Positions 56,180 through 64,000 of a DNA stretch of 64,000 bases are shown piece by piece. The stretch spans positions 248,001 through 312,000 of the forward strand of contig NZ_JAHUWH010000002.1 in assembly GCF_019219095.1 (NCBI RefSeq), written 5' to 3'. Source of the DNA: Acidovorax sp. sic0104 (GTDB taxonomy: Bacteria; Pseudomonadota; Gammaproteobacteria; Burkholderiales; Burkholderiaceae_C). The translations under genes and the position numbers were made by a program. Under the pieces are notes generated by a model. It was not told the DNA's origin, did not search any database, and saw only the letters and a program-made list of their open reading frames with translations. The number at the start of each line of letters is the position of its first letter. Within the stretch, counting starts at the first letter, position 1.

Positions 56180-56686
56180 ATGAGTCAGATTCAGCAACCC
56201 CTGAACGTTTTGTTTCTTTGCACTCACAACTCGGCGCGGAGCATTCTGGCCGAGGCGCTGCTCAACGACATGGGCAACAGCCGCTTCAGAGCCTATTCCG
56301 CTGGCAGCAGCCCGCGCGGCAACCAGCAGCCCAATCCCCTGGGGCTGGAAGTGCTGCAGAACGCCGGTATCTCCACGCAGGGCCTGCGTAGCAAGAGCTG
56401 GAGCGAGTTCGCAGCCCCGGGGGCACCGCAGATGGACCTGATCATCACGGTCTGCGACAACGCAGCGGGCGAGGTCTGCCCCATCTGGCCAGGCCATCCC
56501 GCCACAGCGCACTGGGGTTATGCGGACCCCAGCGAGGGCGATGGCACGGACGAGCAGAAGCTCGAAGCCTTCCGTCAAACGCTGCATGCCATCAAGCGCC
56601 GCCTGGAGTTGTTGGTCAGCCTGCCGGAGGAGAAGCTAGCCAAGACGGTGCTTCAAGCCACTGCCCGCCAGTTGAACTCAAACTGA
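56180..56686 (+). CDS. arsC: Arsenate reductase (LMW-phosphatase type)
   Basis: 168 aa. NVLFLCTHNSARSILAEALL holds the C-x5-R phosphate-loop nucleophile, and WGYADPSEGDG is the general-acid DP loop. It reduces arsenate to arsenite through thiol chemistry (thioredoxin or glutaredoxin type, not resolvable here). Start at MSQIQQPLN; an upstream ATG at 56159 would overlap arsI by ten bases. Confidence 0.92.
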   Translation: MSQIQQPLNVLFLCTHNSARSILAEALLNDMGNSRFRAYSAGSSPRGNQQPNPLGLEVLQNAGISTQGLRSKSWSEFAAPGAPQMDLIITVCDNAAGEVCPIWPGHPATAHWGYADPSEGDGTDEQKLEAFRQTLHAIKRRLELLVSLPEEKLAKTVLQATARQLNSN

Positions 56687-56702
56687 GAGGCTGAGACAAG
56701 CA

Positions 56703-57752
56703 ATGCAGAAGTCCGGTATGAGCGTGTTCGAGCGCTACCTCACCGTGTGGGTGGTGCTCTGCATCGTGGTGGGCATCGGGCTGGGCCAGATGCTCCCGGA
56801 TGCGGCCCGAGCGATTGGCGCCTGGGAGGTCGCCCGCGTGAACCTGCCGGTGGGCCTTCTCATCTGGGTGATGATCATCCCGATGCTGCTCAAGGTGGAT
56901 TTCACCGCCCTGGGCGAGGTGCGGCACCATGTGCGGGGAATTGGCGTCACGCTGTTCGTGAATTGGCTGGTCAAGCCGTTCTCCATGGCCTTGCTGGGCT
57001 GGCTGTTCATCCGTCATTGGTTTGCGCCGTACCTTCCGGCCGAGCAGCTCGACAGCTACATCGCCGGACTCATCCTGCTGGCCGCCGCGCCGTGCACAGC
57101 CATGGTGTTCGTGTGGAGCCGCCTGACGGGAGGCGACCCGCTGTTCACGCTGTCCCAGGTGGCGCTGAATGACAGCATCATGATCGTGGCGTTTGCGCCG
57201 CTCGTCGCCTTCCTTTTGGGCCTGTCGGCCATTGCGGTGCCGTGGGACACGCTGCTCACTTCTGTGGTGCTGTACATCGTCATCCCGGTGGTGCTGGCCC
57301 AGTGGCTGCGGCGTACTCTGCTGGCGCGAGGCCAGTCCAAGTTCGATGCCGCGCTGCAGCGCCTCGGCCCCTGGTCCATCGCCGCGCTGCTGCTCACCCT
57401 GGTGCTGCTGTTCGCATTCCAGGGCGAGGCCATCCTCCGCCAGCCGCTTGTAATCGCGTTGCTGGCTGTGCCGATCCTGATCCAAGTGTTCTTCAACTCG
57501 GCGCTCGCCTATTGGCTCAATCGGGTGGCGGGCGAGAAGCATTCCGTGGCGTGCCCCTCCGCGCTCATTGGAGCGTCGAATTTCTTTGAGCTGGCCGTTG
57601 CCACCGCGATCAGCCTGTTTGGCTTCGAGTCTGGTGCTGCCCTTGCCACCGTTGTCGGTGTTCTCATCGAGGTGCCGGCGATGCTGCTGGTGGTCCGTGT
57701 GGTGAACTCGTCCAAGGGCTGGTATGAGGCGGGGTCTGTGCGTCCAAACTAG
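56703..57752 (+). CDS. acr3: ACR3-family arsenite efflux permease
   Basis: 349 aa with ten transmembrane helices. LGLAAAPCTAMVFVWSRL-type segment (here AAAPCTAMVFVWSRLTGGD) contains the essential cysteine of ACR3 helix 4; NSALAYWLNR and GASNFFELAVATAI are also typical. Extrudes arsenite using the proton-motive force. Last gene of the ars operon. Confidence 0.95.
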   Translation: MQKSGMSVFERYLTVWVVLCIVVGIGLGQMLPDAARAIGAWEVARVNLPVGLLIWVMIIPMLLKVDFTALGEVRHHVRGIGVTLFVNWLVKPFSMALLGWLFIRHWFAPYLPAEQLDSYIAGLILLAAAPCTAMVFVWSRLTGGDPLFTLSQVALNDSIMIVAFAPLVAFLLGLSAIAVPWDTLLTSVVLYIVIPVVLAQWLRRTLLARGQSKFDAALQRLGPWSIAALLLTLVLLFAFQGEAILRQPLVIALLAVPILIQVFFNSALAYWLNRVAGEKHSVACPSALIGASNFFELAVATAISLFGFESGAALATVVGVLIEVPAMLLVVRVVNSSKGWYEAGSVRPN

Positions 57753-58276
57753 ACACATCCCGGCCTCCACGTCCGGACCGCACAACTAGGCCCGGCAACC
57801 ACTTTCCGCTGTTCGGGGCCCGCCCGGCATCACAAAGCGCCCATTTCAGCCATTCCAGCCGCTTGGACCGACCATTCCGTGCCAAAGCCATCGGCAACGC
57901 CAAACCGCCTTAAATCGCCTGCAAACCCGCGCCAGGCTTAGCGGTGGCCAAATTTATCCACAGCCCCATGCGTGCCAATTCGATCACCTGCCCACTTGTG
58001 AGGCCGAGTCGCCGTCCAGCTGGCCGTTTTGGCAACTTTGCCCTGGCAATCGCAGCGTTGATGGTCTGGCACACCCGGTGGCGCGCCGGCGCGGGCAAGG
58101 CGTCGCTCAACCAACGGCACCGTCGATAGGCTGCACCAGGCAGGTTGCTCGGCCAGGAGCAGAAGGCCGCCGCCCATGAAAGCAGCCGTTCAACGTTGGA
58201 GCTCAGCGGTTTCCGAAGGCATTTCGATGCCATGTAGGCTTGGGCAGGGCGTTCTGTCCAGTCCAGTCCTGCCCTG
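57753..58276. other. Region between acr3 and ridA
   Basis: 524 bases. No intact known gene. A weak minus-strand frame (57910-58233) is listed separately. At 58242-58274 a GGGCAGG/CCTGCCC hairpin lies just after the ridA stop and may end ridA transcription. Right edge of the arsenic island by position; no clear inverted repeat or direct duplication is seen. Confidence 0.5.
57910..58233 (-). CDS. Doubtful hypothetical ORF
   Basis: 107 aa, basic, with SGQVIELARMGLWINLATAK near the C-terminus looking protein-like. No ribosome site, family match or supporting neighbour. It may be a decayed fragment next to the arsenic island. Confidence 0.25.
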   Translation of the reverse strand: MASKCLRKPLSSNVERLLSWAAAFCSWPSNLPGAAYRRCRWLSDALPAPARHRVCQTINAAIARAKLPKRPAGRRLGLTSGQVIELARMGLWINLATAKPGAGLQAI

Positions 58277-58660
58277 CTATGTTTTCATCACCGTGGCATC
58301 AACCTCCACCCATTGCCCTGCATAGCCCAGCCGAGCCACGCCCAGAAGCGTCGCTGGTGGCACCTGACCGGCAAAAAATTCAGTGGTAGCTTTCCATGCA
58401 GCCGACAACTGCTCTTGCTCACCAACAACGTAGACCACGATTTTGCGGACATCTGCGAGCGTGAAGTCATGAACAGTCAGGACGAGGTTCAGGTTGCGAA
58501 GGCACTGGCTCGCTTGAACAAACGCGTTTCCGGCACCGACAAGATTCCCCTGGGAATCATGTGGCACCTGGCCCGCTACGAACAGCTGGTTGGCCACTCG
58601 CTGCGCGTATTGGTACTGAGGTGTCACCGACATTCCTGCGGTGAGCTCGGCTTCATTCAT
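58277..58660 (-). CDS. RidA/YjgF-family protein
   Basis: 127 aa. YQYAQRVANQLFVAGQVPHD at the N-terminus and PPATLLGVARLGYAGQWVEV at the C-terminus match the RidA family, which hydrolyses reactive enamines/imines from PLP enzymes. The arginine typical of active RidA (family motif RxxVQVAxLP) is present in VARLGYA as R; whether it is catalytically equivalent is not certain. Sits alone between the arsenic island and the kinase gene. Confidence 0.82.
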   Translation of the reverse strand: MNEAELTAGMSVTPQYQYAQRVANQLFVAGQVPHDSQGNLVGAGNAFVQASQCLRNLNLVLTVHDFTLADVRKIVVYVVGEQEQLSAAWKATTEFFAGQVPPATLLGVARLGYAGQWVEVDATVMKT

Positions 58661-58842
58661 CGTGCACGTTCCCCTTTTCCTTGACTGCTCACAGCGTGTG
58701 CCGGATTTCAGAGCGATCCCAAAGGCCCGGGGACGACACGGCTTTGAGTATCATTGCCCGAAGCAGATCCGGGCCCAGAGCAGACCATGGCCCAGCGAGC
58801 CCGCAGCAGCGGTGTCCATGACAACCAGCCGCCCCCCCCACA

Positions 58843-60174
58843 TCAATCCTGCGCCGCCCCGCCCGGCGCCGCCACCAGTTCCCACTCTCCCAACTGCTCG
58901 TTGGTGGCGATCAGCCGGCCCACCAGCAGCTTGATGAACGCCTTGTCGAACCGCGACTGCAAATCCTCCGACGCGCCTCGCAGCGCCGGGTTGCGGACCT
59001 TGAGCACCAGCACCTCGGTCTCTGCGACGGCCGTGGCCGTGCGCATCTTGTCCTCGGGGCGCAGGTAGGTCATCTCGCCCAGGGTGACGCCGGGGCCCAG
59101 GGTGCTGAGGTTCCAGCCCTGGCGGCTGACGCTGACCTGGCCTTCGATGAGAATGCAGAACGAGTCGCCGGGGGTGTTCTCCCGCATGAGCACGGTGCCC
59201 TGCTCCAGTCGGCGCCAGTTGCCCAGGCGCATGAGCTCCCATAGTGCGACATCATGAAAGTCGGCAAAGAACGGCAGCGCACGCAGGCGCGCAAAGCGCT
59301 CGGCCTCGGTGTCCTGCGACTTTTGGCGCGGCAGCGCCTGGTGGGCGTGCAGCAGGGCCTGGGCAAAGTCCTGCCAGGTGGCAAAGCGGTCGGCGGGCTG
59401 CTTGGCCATGGCCCGCAGCAGCACGTCGTCCACATGCCGGGGCAGCGAGGCGCGCAACAGGCTGGGCGGCGTGGGGTTCTCGTTGCTGATCTTGTAGAGG
59501 GTGGCAAAGTCGGTGTCACCGTCAAAGGGGCGCCGGCCGGTGAGCAGCTCATACACCACCACGGCCAGCGAAAACATGTCGCTGTGGTGGGTGAGGTCTT
59601 GCTCGCGCACTTGCTCGGGCGACATGTAGGACGGCGAACCCACCAGGCCCGACAGCTGCGTGGCGTCGCTGCGCAGCGACAGCGCCGCGCCGAAGTCGGT
59701 GAGCTTGATGTCGCCACCCTGCGCCAGCATCAGGTTGGCGGGCTTGATGTCGCGGTGCACCAGGCCTTCGCGGCACGCGTACTCCAATGCATTGCAGCAC
59801 TTGAAGGCAATGTCCAGCACCTGGGGCACAGGCAGCAGCGTATCGGGCGTGGCGTAGGCCGACAGGGGCTGACCATCGACGTACTCCAGCACCAGATACG
59901 GCGGCACGGCCTCTTCGTCCGCGTCGAGCAGGCGCACGATGTTCGGGTGGCGAAGGCGGCCCGACAGCGCCGCCTCGTTGCGCAGCAACTTGCGGTAGCG
60001 CTCGGCCTGCTCGGGTTGCTTGAGCAGGTGCGCGTGGGTCTGCTTGATGGCCACCTTGCGGCCCCGGAAGCCGTCAAGCCCCAGGAATACGATGCCGCTG
60101 GCGCCCCGTCCCAGTTCGCGCTCGATGCGGTACTTGCCGATGTGGGCGGGCGGCGCGGAGGTTGCTGTGGCCAT
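58843..60174 (-). CDS. Ser/Thr protein kinase with C-terminal cyclic-nucleotide-binding domain
   Basis: 443 aa, no transmembrane helix. Kinase domain about 14-275: Gly loop LGRGASG (21-27), ATP lysine K44 in VAIK, HRD at 140-142, DFG at 160-162, and SPEQ as the APE equivalent. From about 300 to 420 a cNMP-binding-type beta-roll is seen (PFFADFHDVALWELM, GTVLMRENTPGDSFCILIEG, GEMTYLRPEDKMRTATAVAE). Both halves look complete. Cyclic nucleotide binding could gate the kinase; neither ligand nor target is known. It precedes nothing co-directional closer than the ridA gene. Confidence 0.9.
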   Translation of the reverse strand: MATATSAPPAHIGKYRIERELGRGASGIVFLGLDGFRGRKVAIKQTHAHLLKQPEQAERYRKLLRNEAALSGRLRHPNIVRLLDADEEAVPPYLVLEYVDGQPLSAYATPDTLLPVPQVLDIAFKCCNALEYACREGLVHRDIKPANLMLAQGGDIKLTDFGAALSLRSDATQLSGLVGSPSYMSPEQVREQDLTHHSDMFSLAVVVYELLTGRRPFDGDTDFATLYKISNENPTPPSLLRASLPRHVDDVLLRAMAKQPADRFATWQDFAQALLHAHQALPRQKSQDTEAERFARLRALPFFADFHDVALWELMRLGNWRRLEQGTVLMRENTPGDSFCILIEGQVSVSRQGWNLSTLGPGVTLGEMTYLRPEDKMRTATAVAETEVLVLKVRNPALRGASEDLQSRFDKAFIKLLVGRLIATNEQLGEWELVAAPGGAAQD

Positions 60175-60202
60175 GGTACGGATGGGGTGAGAGCGGAGTG
60201 CG

Positions 60203-61450
60203 TCAGAAGGCTGCCAGCGCCTGCTCGAAGTCCGCGAGAAGGTCGTCGGCCTCTTCCAGGCCCACCGACAGACGGATCATGCTGTCGGCAATGCCCATGG
60301 ACGCGCGCACCTCAGGGCCCGCCTCCCAGAAGATGGTGTGGGCCACCGGGATGATGAGCGTGCGCGTATCCGCCAGGCCGGTGGCCTTGATAGGCAGCTG
60401 CAGACGGTTGCACACGGGCAGGCAGTGGTCGGGGTTGCGCAGCTCGAACGACAGCAGCCACGAACCGGCCTTGAGGTGCTTTTGCGCAAACGCGTACTGC
60501 GGGTGCGACGGCAGGCCTGGGTACAGCACGCGCGAGACGGCCGGGTGCCGCTCCAGCCACTGTGCCAGCGCGAGCGCCGTGGCGCTGGTGCGGTCCATGC
60601 GCAGAGACAGCGTCTCGGCACCCAGCGCGATCTGATGCGCAGCGTGGGACGACAGCGTGGCCCCCATGTCGCGCAGGCCCTTCTTGCGCAGTTGCTGCAG
60701 GCCCCAGCCCTTGGCGTCACCCTTGCGGTAAGGGGCAAAGATGTTGGGGTACGTGCTCCAGTCGAACAGGCCGGTGTCGGTGACCGCACCGCCCAGCGCC
60801 GCGCCCTGCCCGCCGATGCTCTTGGTCAGCGAGTTGAGCACCAAGCCCGCGCCCACCGTGGACGCACGGAACAGGTACGGCGATGCCACGGTGTTGTCCA
60901 CCACATACAGCAGACCGCGCTCACGGCAGACGGCGCCCACGCCGTCCAGGTCGGGGATCTGCGTGCCGGGGTTGGCAATGGTTTCGACAAACACCATGCG
61001 GGTGTTGGGCCGCACCGCAGCCGCCACGTTGGCGGCGTCGGTCACGTCCACCAGGGTTACCTCGATGCCCAGGTCCGCCAGCGTGCCGAACACGCTGTTG
61101 GTGTTGCCAAACACGAACTGGCTGGCCACCAGGTGGTCGCCCGCCTTGAGCAGCGTGAGGAAGATGGCGCAGATGCCCGCCATGCCCGTGGCAAAAACGA
61201 TGGTGCCCTGCCCTTTTTCCATCTGCGTGATCTTGGCCTCCAGCGCCGCCGTGGTGGGCGTGCCCTGCCGCGCGTAATTGAAGCCGCCCTTGGCCGTGCC
61301 CTGGAACACGGCGATCAGGTCCTCGACCTTGTCGTAGCCGTACTGCACCGAGGTGTGGATCGCCTTGTGAATGGCCCCATGCTCCGCGCCGCCCTGGCGG
61401 TCGGCGTGGAGGATCTCGGTCGTGAAATGGTTGGTCTGCGGTGTCGTCAT
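60203..61450 (-). CDS. Cystathionine gamma-synthase-family PLP enzyme
   Basis: 415 aa Cys/Met-metabolism PLP enzyme. Features: FNYARQGTPTTAALEAKITQMEKG, a phosphate-binding GMAG, VVDNTVASPYLFR, and the PLP lysine in LNSLTKSIGGQGAALGG. The C-terminal end SVGLEEADDLLADFEQAL is typical. It could act in transsulfuration or as an O-acetylhomoserine sulfhydrylase-like enzyme; the Lys motif (TKSIGGQG rather than TKYIGGH) sets it apart from MetB. Its start is 148 bases below sbcB. Confidence 0.86.
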   Translation of the reverse strand: MTTPQTNHFTTEILHADRQGGAEHGAIHKAIHTSVQYGYDKVEDLIAVFQGTAKGGFNYARQGTPTTAALEAKITQMEKGQGTIVFATGMAGICAIFLTLLKAGDHLVASQFVFGNTNSVFGTLADLGIEVTLVDVTDAANVAAAVRPNTRMVFVETIANPGTQIPDLDGVGAVCRERGLLYVVDNTVASPYLFRASTVGAGLVLNSLTKSIGGQGAALGGAVTDTGLFDWSTYPNIFAPYRKGDAKGWGLQQLRKKGLRDMGATLSSHAAHQIALGAETLSLRMDRTSATALALAQWLERHPAVSRVLYPGLPSHPQYAFAQKHLKAGSWLLSFELRNPDHCLPVCNRLQLPIKATGLADTRTLIIPVAHTIFWEAGPEVRASMGIADSMIRLSVGLEEADDLLADFEQALAAF

Positions 61451-61495
61451 AAAAGTAAGCGGATTGCTGGGTCAGCTATCGTCACAAGCTCTGAA

Positions 61496-61600
61496 ACTGG
61501 CGCGCCCTTAACGCCAGTGCACCCGTGGAACTGGCTTCGCCAGGCTACCGGGTGCGTCCCCCCTCAGGGGGGAAGGCGCGCAGCGCCTCAGGGGGGGCTA
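61496..61600 (-). repeat. About 100-bp palindromic repeat, copy B
   Basis: Same order of palindromes as copy A (49197-49297): GGCGCGC...CGCCAG, GGCTTCGCC, TCCCCCCTCAGGGGGGA, GGCGCGCAGCGCC. Read on the minus strand it begins with TAGCCCCCC, whose TAG is the sbcB stop codon. Confidence 0.75.
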
Positions 61601-63037
61601 CCGTTCAGGCGCGATGTGCTCCGCGTAATCGTACAGGGCGCCCAGGATGTCCTGCGTACGGTCGTCTTCGGCGGTCTCCGACAGGGTGTCGATTTCGGTG
61701 AACAGCTGCTCCACCGTGCGCGCCCCGCCCTGCCCGTCAAACAGGCAGGCTGCGCGGTGCGCCTCCCACTGCCGGGCTTCTTCGGGGGACAGCGTGGTGG
61801 GGAAGTTGCGTGCACGGTAACGCCACAGCAACTCTGCCAGGCGCGGGTCGTCGAACGCGGCGCGGGAGCGGGCCAGCTTCTCGCCGCTCATGGTGCGCAG
61901 GTCGTTGAGCTGTCGGCGGTCATTGTTGCCGACGAAGCCGCCGTACAGGTCCTGGTCCACATCGGGCGCGGGCTCCTGCGGACGCGCAAAGACCGCCGGC
62001 CATATGCCGCTCATGTCGGGCAGGTTGCGCGCCGCGTCGGCGTGTTGCGATGCCTGGGCCAGGTCGATCCCCCAGCGCTGCGCCAGCGCGGGCGTGAGGG
62101 TGTTGACGTTGCCCACGACCATGGGCGACTTGTTGAGGTGGATGGTCTTGACCGGCAGGCGCGAAACGCCTTCGGGCAGCGCATCGGCCTTGCTGAACAT
62201 GCGCAGGCGGATCTCCTCGACACCCATGGTGGCCAGGGGCGACGGGTCCTGCGACAGGTCCCAGGCGATGAGTTCGTTCTTGTTGGTCGGGTGGCTGGCC
62301 AGCGGCCACATCACGGCCAGGCAGCCCCGCTCTGCGGGGAACATGCCCGACACATGCAGGAACGGCCGCGCCGTGATGGTGGTGGCGGGCAGGCGCAGTT
62401 CCGTCGCCACGCGGTCCTTCTTGTGCAGCGAGAGTGCGAAGTCGAACAGCTTGGCGTTGTGCTGGCGGATGAGCCGCGCCAGCGCAATGGTGGCGCGCAC
62501 GTCAGAGAGCGCATCGTGCGCGGCCTCGTGCAGCAGGCCGTTGGCCTTGGACAGATGCTCGAGCTTGAAGCTGGCAGAGCCGTCCTCCTTCTTCGGCCAG
62601 GTGATGCCGTCGGGCCGCAGGGCGTAGGTCATGCGCACCACGTCCAGCAGGTCCCAGCGGCCGCACTGGTTCTGCCATTCGCGTGCGTAGGGGTCGATGA
62701 GGTTGCGCCAGAACATGAAGCGCGTGATCTCGTCGTCGAAGCGGATGGTGTTGTAGCCCACACCGATGGTGCCCGGCTGGGCGAATTCGGCCTCGATGCG
62801 GGCCGCGAACTGGTGCTCCGGCACGCCCTTCTCCAGGCACAGCTGGGGGGTGATGCCGGTGATGAGACACGATTGCGGGTCGGGCAGGTAGTCGTTGGCC
62901 GGCTGGCAGTAGATCATCAGCGGCTCGCCGATCTCATTGAGCTCGGCATCGGTGCGGATGGCGGCGAACTGCGCGGGCCGGTCGCGCCGGGTGTTGGCAC
63001 CAAAGGTTTCGTAGTCGTGCCAGAGAAAAGTATGCAT
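61598..63037 (-). CDS. sbcB: Exodeoxyribonuclease I
   Basis: 479 aa single-strand 3'-5' exonuclease, near E. coli's 475. DEDDh motifs: FLWHDYETFG at the N-terminus, IGVGYNTIRFDDEITRFMF, HDALSDVRATIALA. The C-terminal extension and SH3-like domain lie beyond 200. It acts in mismatch repair and recombination. Start at MHTFLWHDYE; 29 upstream open codons are not conserved. The stop codon belongs to the repeat at 61496-61600. Confidence 0.95.
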   Translation of the reverse strand: MHTFLWHDYETFGANTRRDRPAQFAAIRTDAELNEIGEPLMIYCQPANDYLPDPQSCLITGITPQLCLEKGVPEHQFAARIEAEFAQPGTIGVGYNTIRFDDEITRFMFWRNLIDPYAREWQNQCGRWDLLDVVRMTYALRPDGITWPKKEDGSASFKLEHLSKANGLLHEAAHDALSDVRATIALARLIRQHNAKLFDFALSLHKKDRVATELRLPATTITARPFLHVSGMFPAERGCLAVMWPLASHPTNKNELIAWDLSQDPSPLATMGVEEIRLRMFSKADALPEGVSRLPVKTIHLNKSPMVVGNVNTLTPALAQRWGIDLAQASQHADAARNLPDMSGIWPAVFARPQEPAPDVDQDLYGGFVGNNDRRQLNDLRTMSGEKLARSRAAFDDPRLAELLWRYRARNFPTTLSPEEARQWEAHRAACLFDGQGGARTVEQLFTEIDTLSETAEDDRTQDILGALYDYAEHIAPER

Positions 63038-63120
63038 GGAAAAAAAGGCGCAGCCCGGCGCTCGAACGCAAAGCCCCGAGTATGCCGGGTGGCGCGGCCG
63101 CCCTGCGTCAGCGTTCAATT

Positions 63121-63139
63121 GCAATTGATATCAATTCGC
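63121..63139. promoter_or_regulatory. Fur-box-like palindrome
   Basis: GCAATTGATATCAATTCGC includes the perfect palindrome AATTGATATCAATT (63123-63136). It agrees with the Fur consensus at 11 of 19 positions. It lies 21 bases before the sigma/FecR hybrid start and between two divergent genes. Confidence 0.55.
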
Positions 63140-63159
63140 ATTTGCTATGCTCGCCGCCC

Positions 63160-64000
63160 ATGAGCACGCCGGCCCGCCTCTCCCTCCTGGACGAATTTCC
63201 CCTGCGCTACGACGCGCTCGTGCGCTTTCTGCGCCACCGCACCGGCAACGGCGAGGACGCGCGGGAGATCGCCCACGAAACCTGGCTGCGTCTGGCCGAG
63301 CAGCGCCCTGCCGCAGGCGCACCGGCGGGCGCACCTGTGGAGGATGCGCGCGCCTACCTGAGCACTGCCGCCGCGCACATCGGGCTGGACCGGCAGCGGC
63401 GCGCGCAATGGCTGCAAAGCCACACGCGCGACAGCGCCGCCACGGGCGCCGCCGCCGGCCATGCACCGGACGTGGCCGACGCGCTCATGTACCGCCAGGC
63501 GCTCGCCGCCGTCGAGGCCGCTCTCGCCGCGCTGCCCGGCCGCACGCGCGAGGCCTTCGTGGCGCATCGCGTCCACGGCGAGAGCCAGGCCGCCATCGCA
63601 GGCAGGTTGGGTGTGTCGCTCAACACCATCGAGCGCGACCTGGGCGCGGCCAGCGACCGCATCGAAACCGCGCTGCGCCAGTGGCGCGGCGAACCCCGCC
63701 CCCCGGCACGCGAGGGCGGGCGCCGCAGGAGCCTGGCCTCGCTGCTCGCGGTGGGCGGCCTGGGCGTGGTCGGCGCGCTGGGCTGGCGCCTCTGGCGCGA
63801 CCAGGCCCTGCACTGGGAAGGCAGCTACGCCGCCGCGCGGGGCCGCAGCCTGACACAGCCCCTGCCCGACGGCTCCGGCCTCATCCTCGATGCCCAGAGC
63901 CGGATCGAGCTGGCCTACGACGCCCGCCGCCGCAGCGCGCGGCTGCTCGAAGGCGCGGCGTTCTTCGCAGTGCAGCACGACGCCAGCCGGCCCTTCACGG
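63160..64000 (+). CDS. ECF sigma factor fused to FecR-like anti-sigma (partial)
   Basis: At least 280 aa, open to the window end. Region 2 of an iron-type ECF sigma factor spans about 10-75 (FLRHRTGNGEDAREIAHETWLRL), and region 4 about 105-165 (LPGRTREAFVAHRVHGESQA, GVSLNTIERDL). A transmembrane helix follows at about 191-208 (SLASLLAVGGLGVVGALGW). Then comes the FecR periplasmic signature at about 237 onward (DGSGLILDAQSRIELAYD, LLEGAAFFAV, RPFT). One polypeptide therefore carries both sigma and its membrane anti-sigma. IutY of Pseudomonas putida is a known hybrid of this kind. ATG at 63160; a Fur-like box lies upstream. Confidence 0.85.
   Translation, partial: MSTPARLSLLDEFPLRYDALVRFLRHRTGNGEDAREIAHETWLRLAEQRPAAGAPAGAPVEDARAYLSTAAAHIGLDRQRRAQWLQSHTRDSAATGAAAGHAPDVADALMYRQALAAVEAALAALPGRTREAFVAHRVHGESQAAIAGRLGVSLNTIERDLGAASDRIETALRQWRGEPRPPAREGGRRRSLASLLAVGGLGVVGALGWRLWRDQALHWEGSYAAARGRSLTQPLPDGSGLILDAQSRIELAYDARRRSARLLEGAAFFAVQHDASRPFT

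Noticed and set aside
60338..63163. 941-codon plus-strand frame opposite the PLP enzyme and sbcB
   Set aside because: Antisense shadow; no domain, and both minus-strand genes have intact catalytic motifs.

Overview
The window is a GC-rich, densely coded chromosomal segment. It fits a betaproteobacterium of the Comamonadaceae, most likely Acidovorax or a close relative. This rests on the isc-fdx-dnaQ order, an orphan Bug-type binding protein, a fused SpmA-SpmB protein and two families of short intergenic repeats. The genus is an inference; no rRNA gene is present. About 66 protein genes and two tRNA genes can be supported.

Layout. 0-12.5 kb is mostly core: rpiA and pyrD diverge, followed by an ElaB/YqjE/YqjK-like envelope operon, an FAD oxidoreductase, a histone-deacetylase-like amidohydrolase and two identical tRNA-Val genes. 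The iron-sulfur cluster operon (iscR-iscS-iscU-iscA, an internal terminator, hscB-hscA-fdx) then runs on the minus strand towards dnaQ. 12.5-32 kb holds uvrB, an aromatic aminotransferase, several single-gene functions, a PAS-GGDEF-EAL protein, a YgiQ radical-SAM protein, a MarR-GNAT fusion, a lipoamide-dehydrogenase-like enzyme and a yjfB motility gene with a sigma-28-type promoter.

32-38.5 kb is a D-amino-acid utilisation cluster: a LysR regulator diverges from dsdA, a Bug-type binding protein, an amidase and a dauA-like D-amino-acid dehydrogenase. 38.5-46.9 kb contains a HipB/HipA pair with an AT-rich operator, a two-gene chromate transporter, a cytosine deaminase and a membrane diguanylate cyclase. 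47-50.2 kb is a tightly coupled four-gene operon. It encodes a J-domain protein and three proteins I do not recognise, and is the best candidate here for an undescribed system. 50.2-54.9 kb has yebC, spmAB and a Fur-type operon (small helical protein, Mn superoxide dismutase, ZIP transporter).

54.9-58.3 kb is an arsenic island: arsR, arsI, arsC and acr3, with gene and insertion-sequence-like remnants upstream. The last part carries ridA, a Ser/Thr kinase fused to a cyclic-nucleotide-binding domain, a cystathionine gamma-synthase-family enzyme and sbcB. At the edge is the start of an unusual single-chain ECF sigma/FecR anti-sigma hybrid, preceded by a Fur-box-like palindrome.

Iron is a recurring theme: the Isc system with an IscR site, the Fur-type sodA operon and the iron-type sigma/FecR hybrid.
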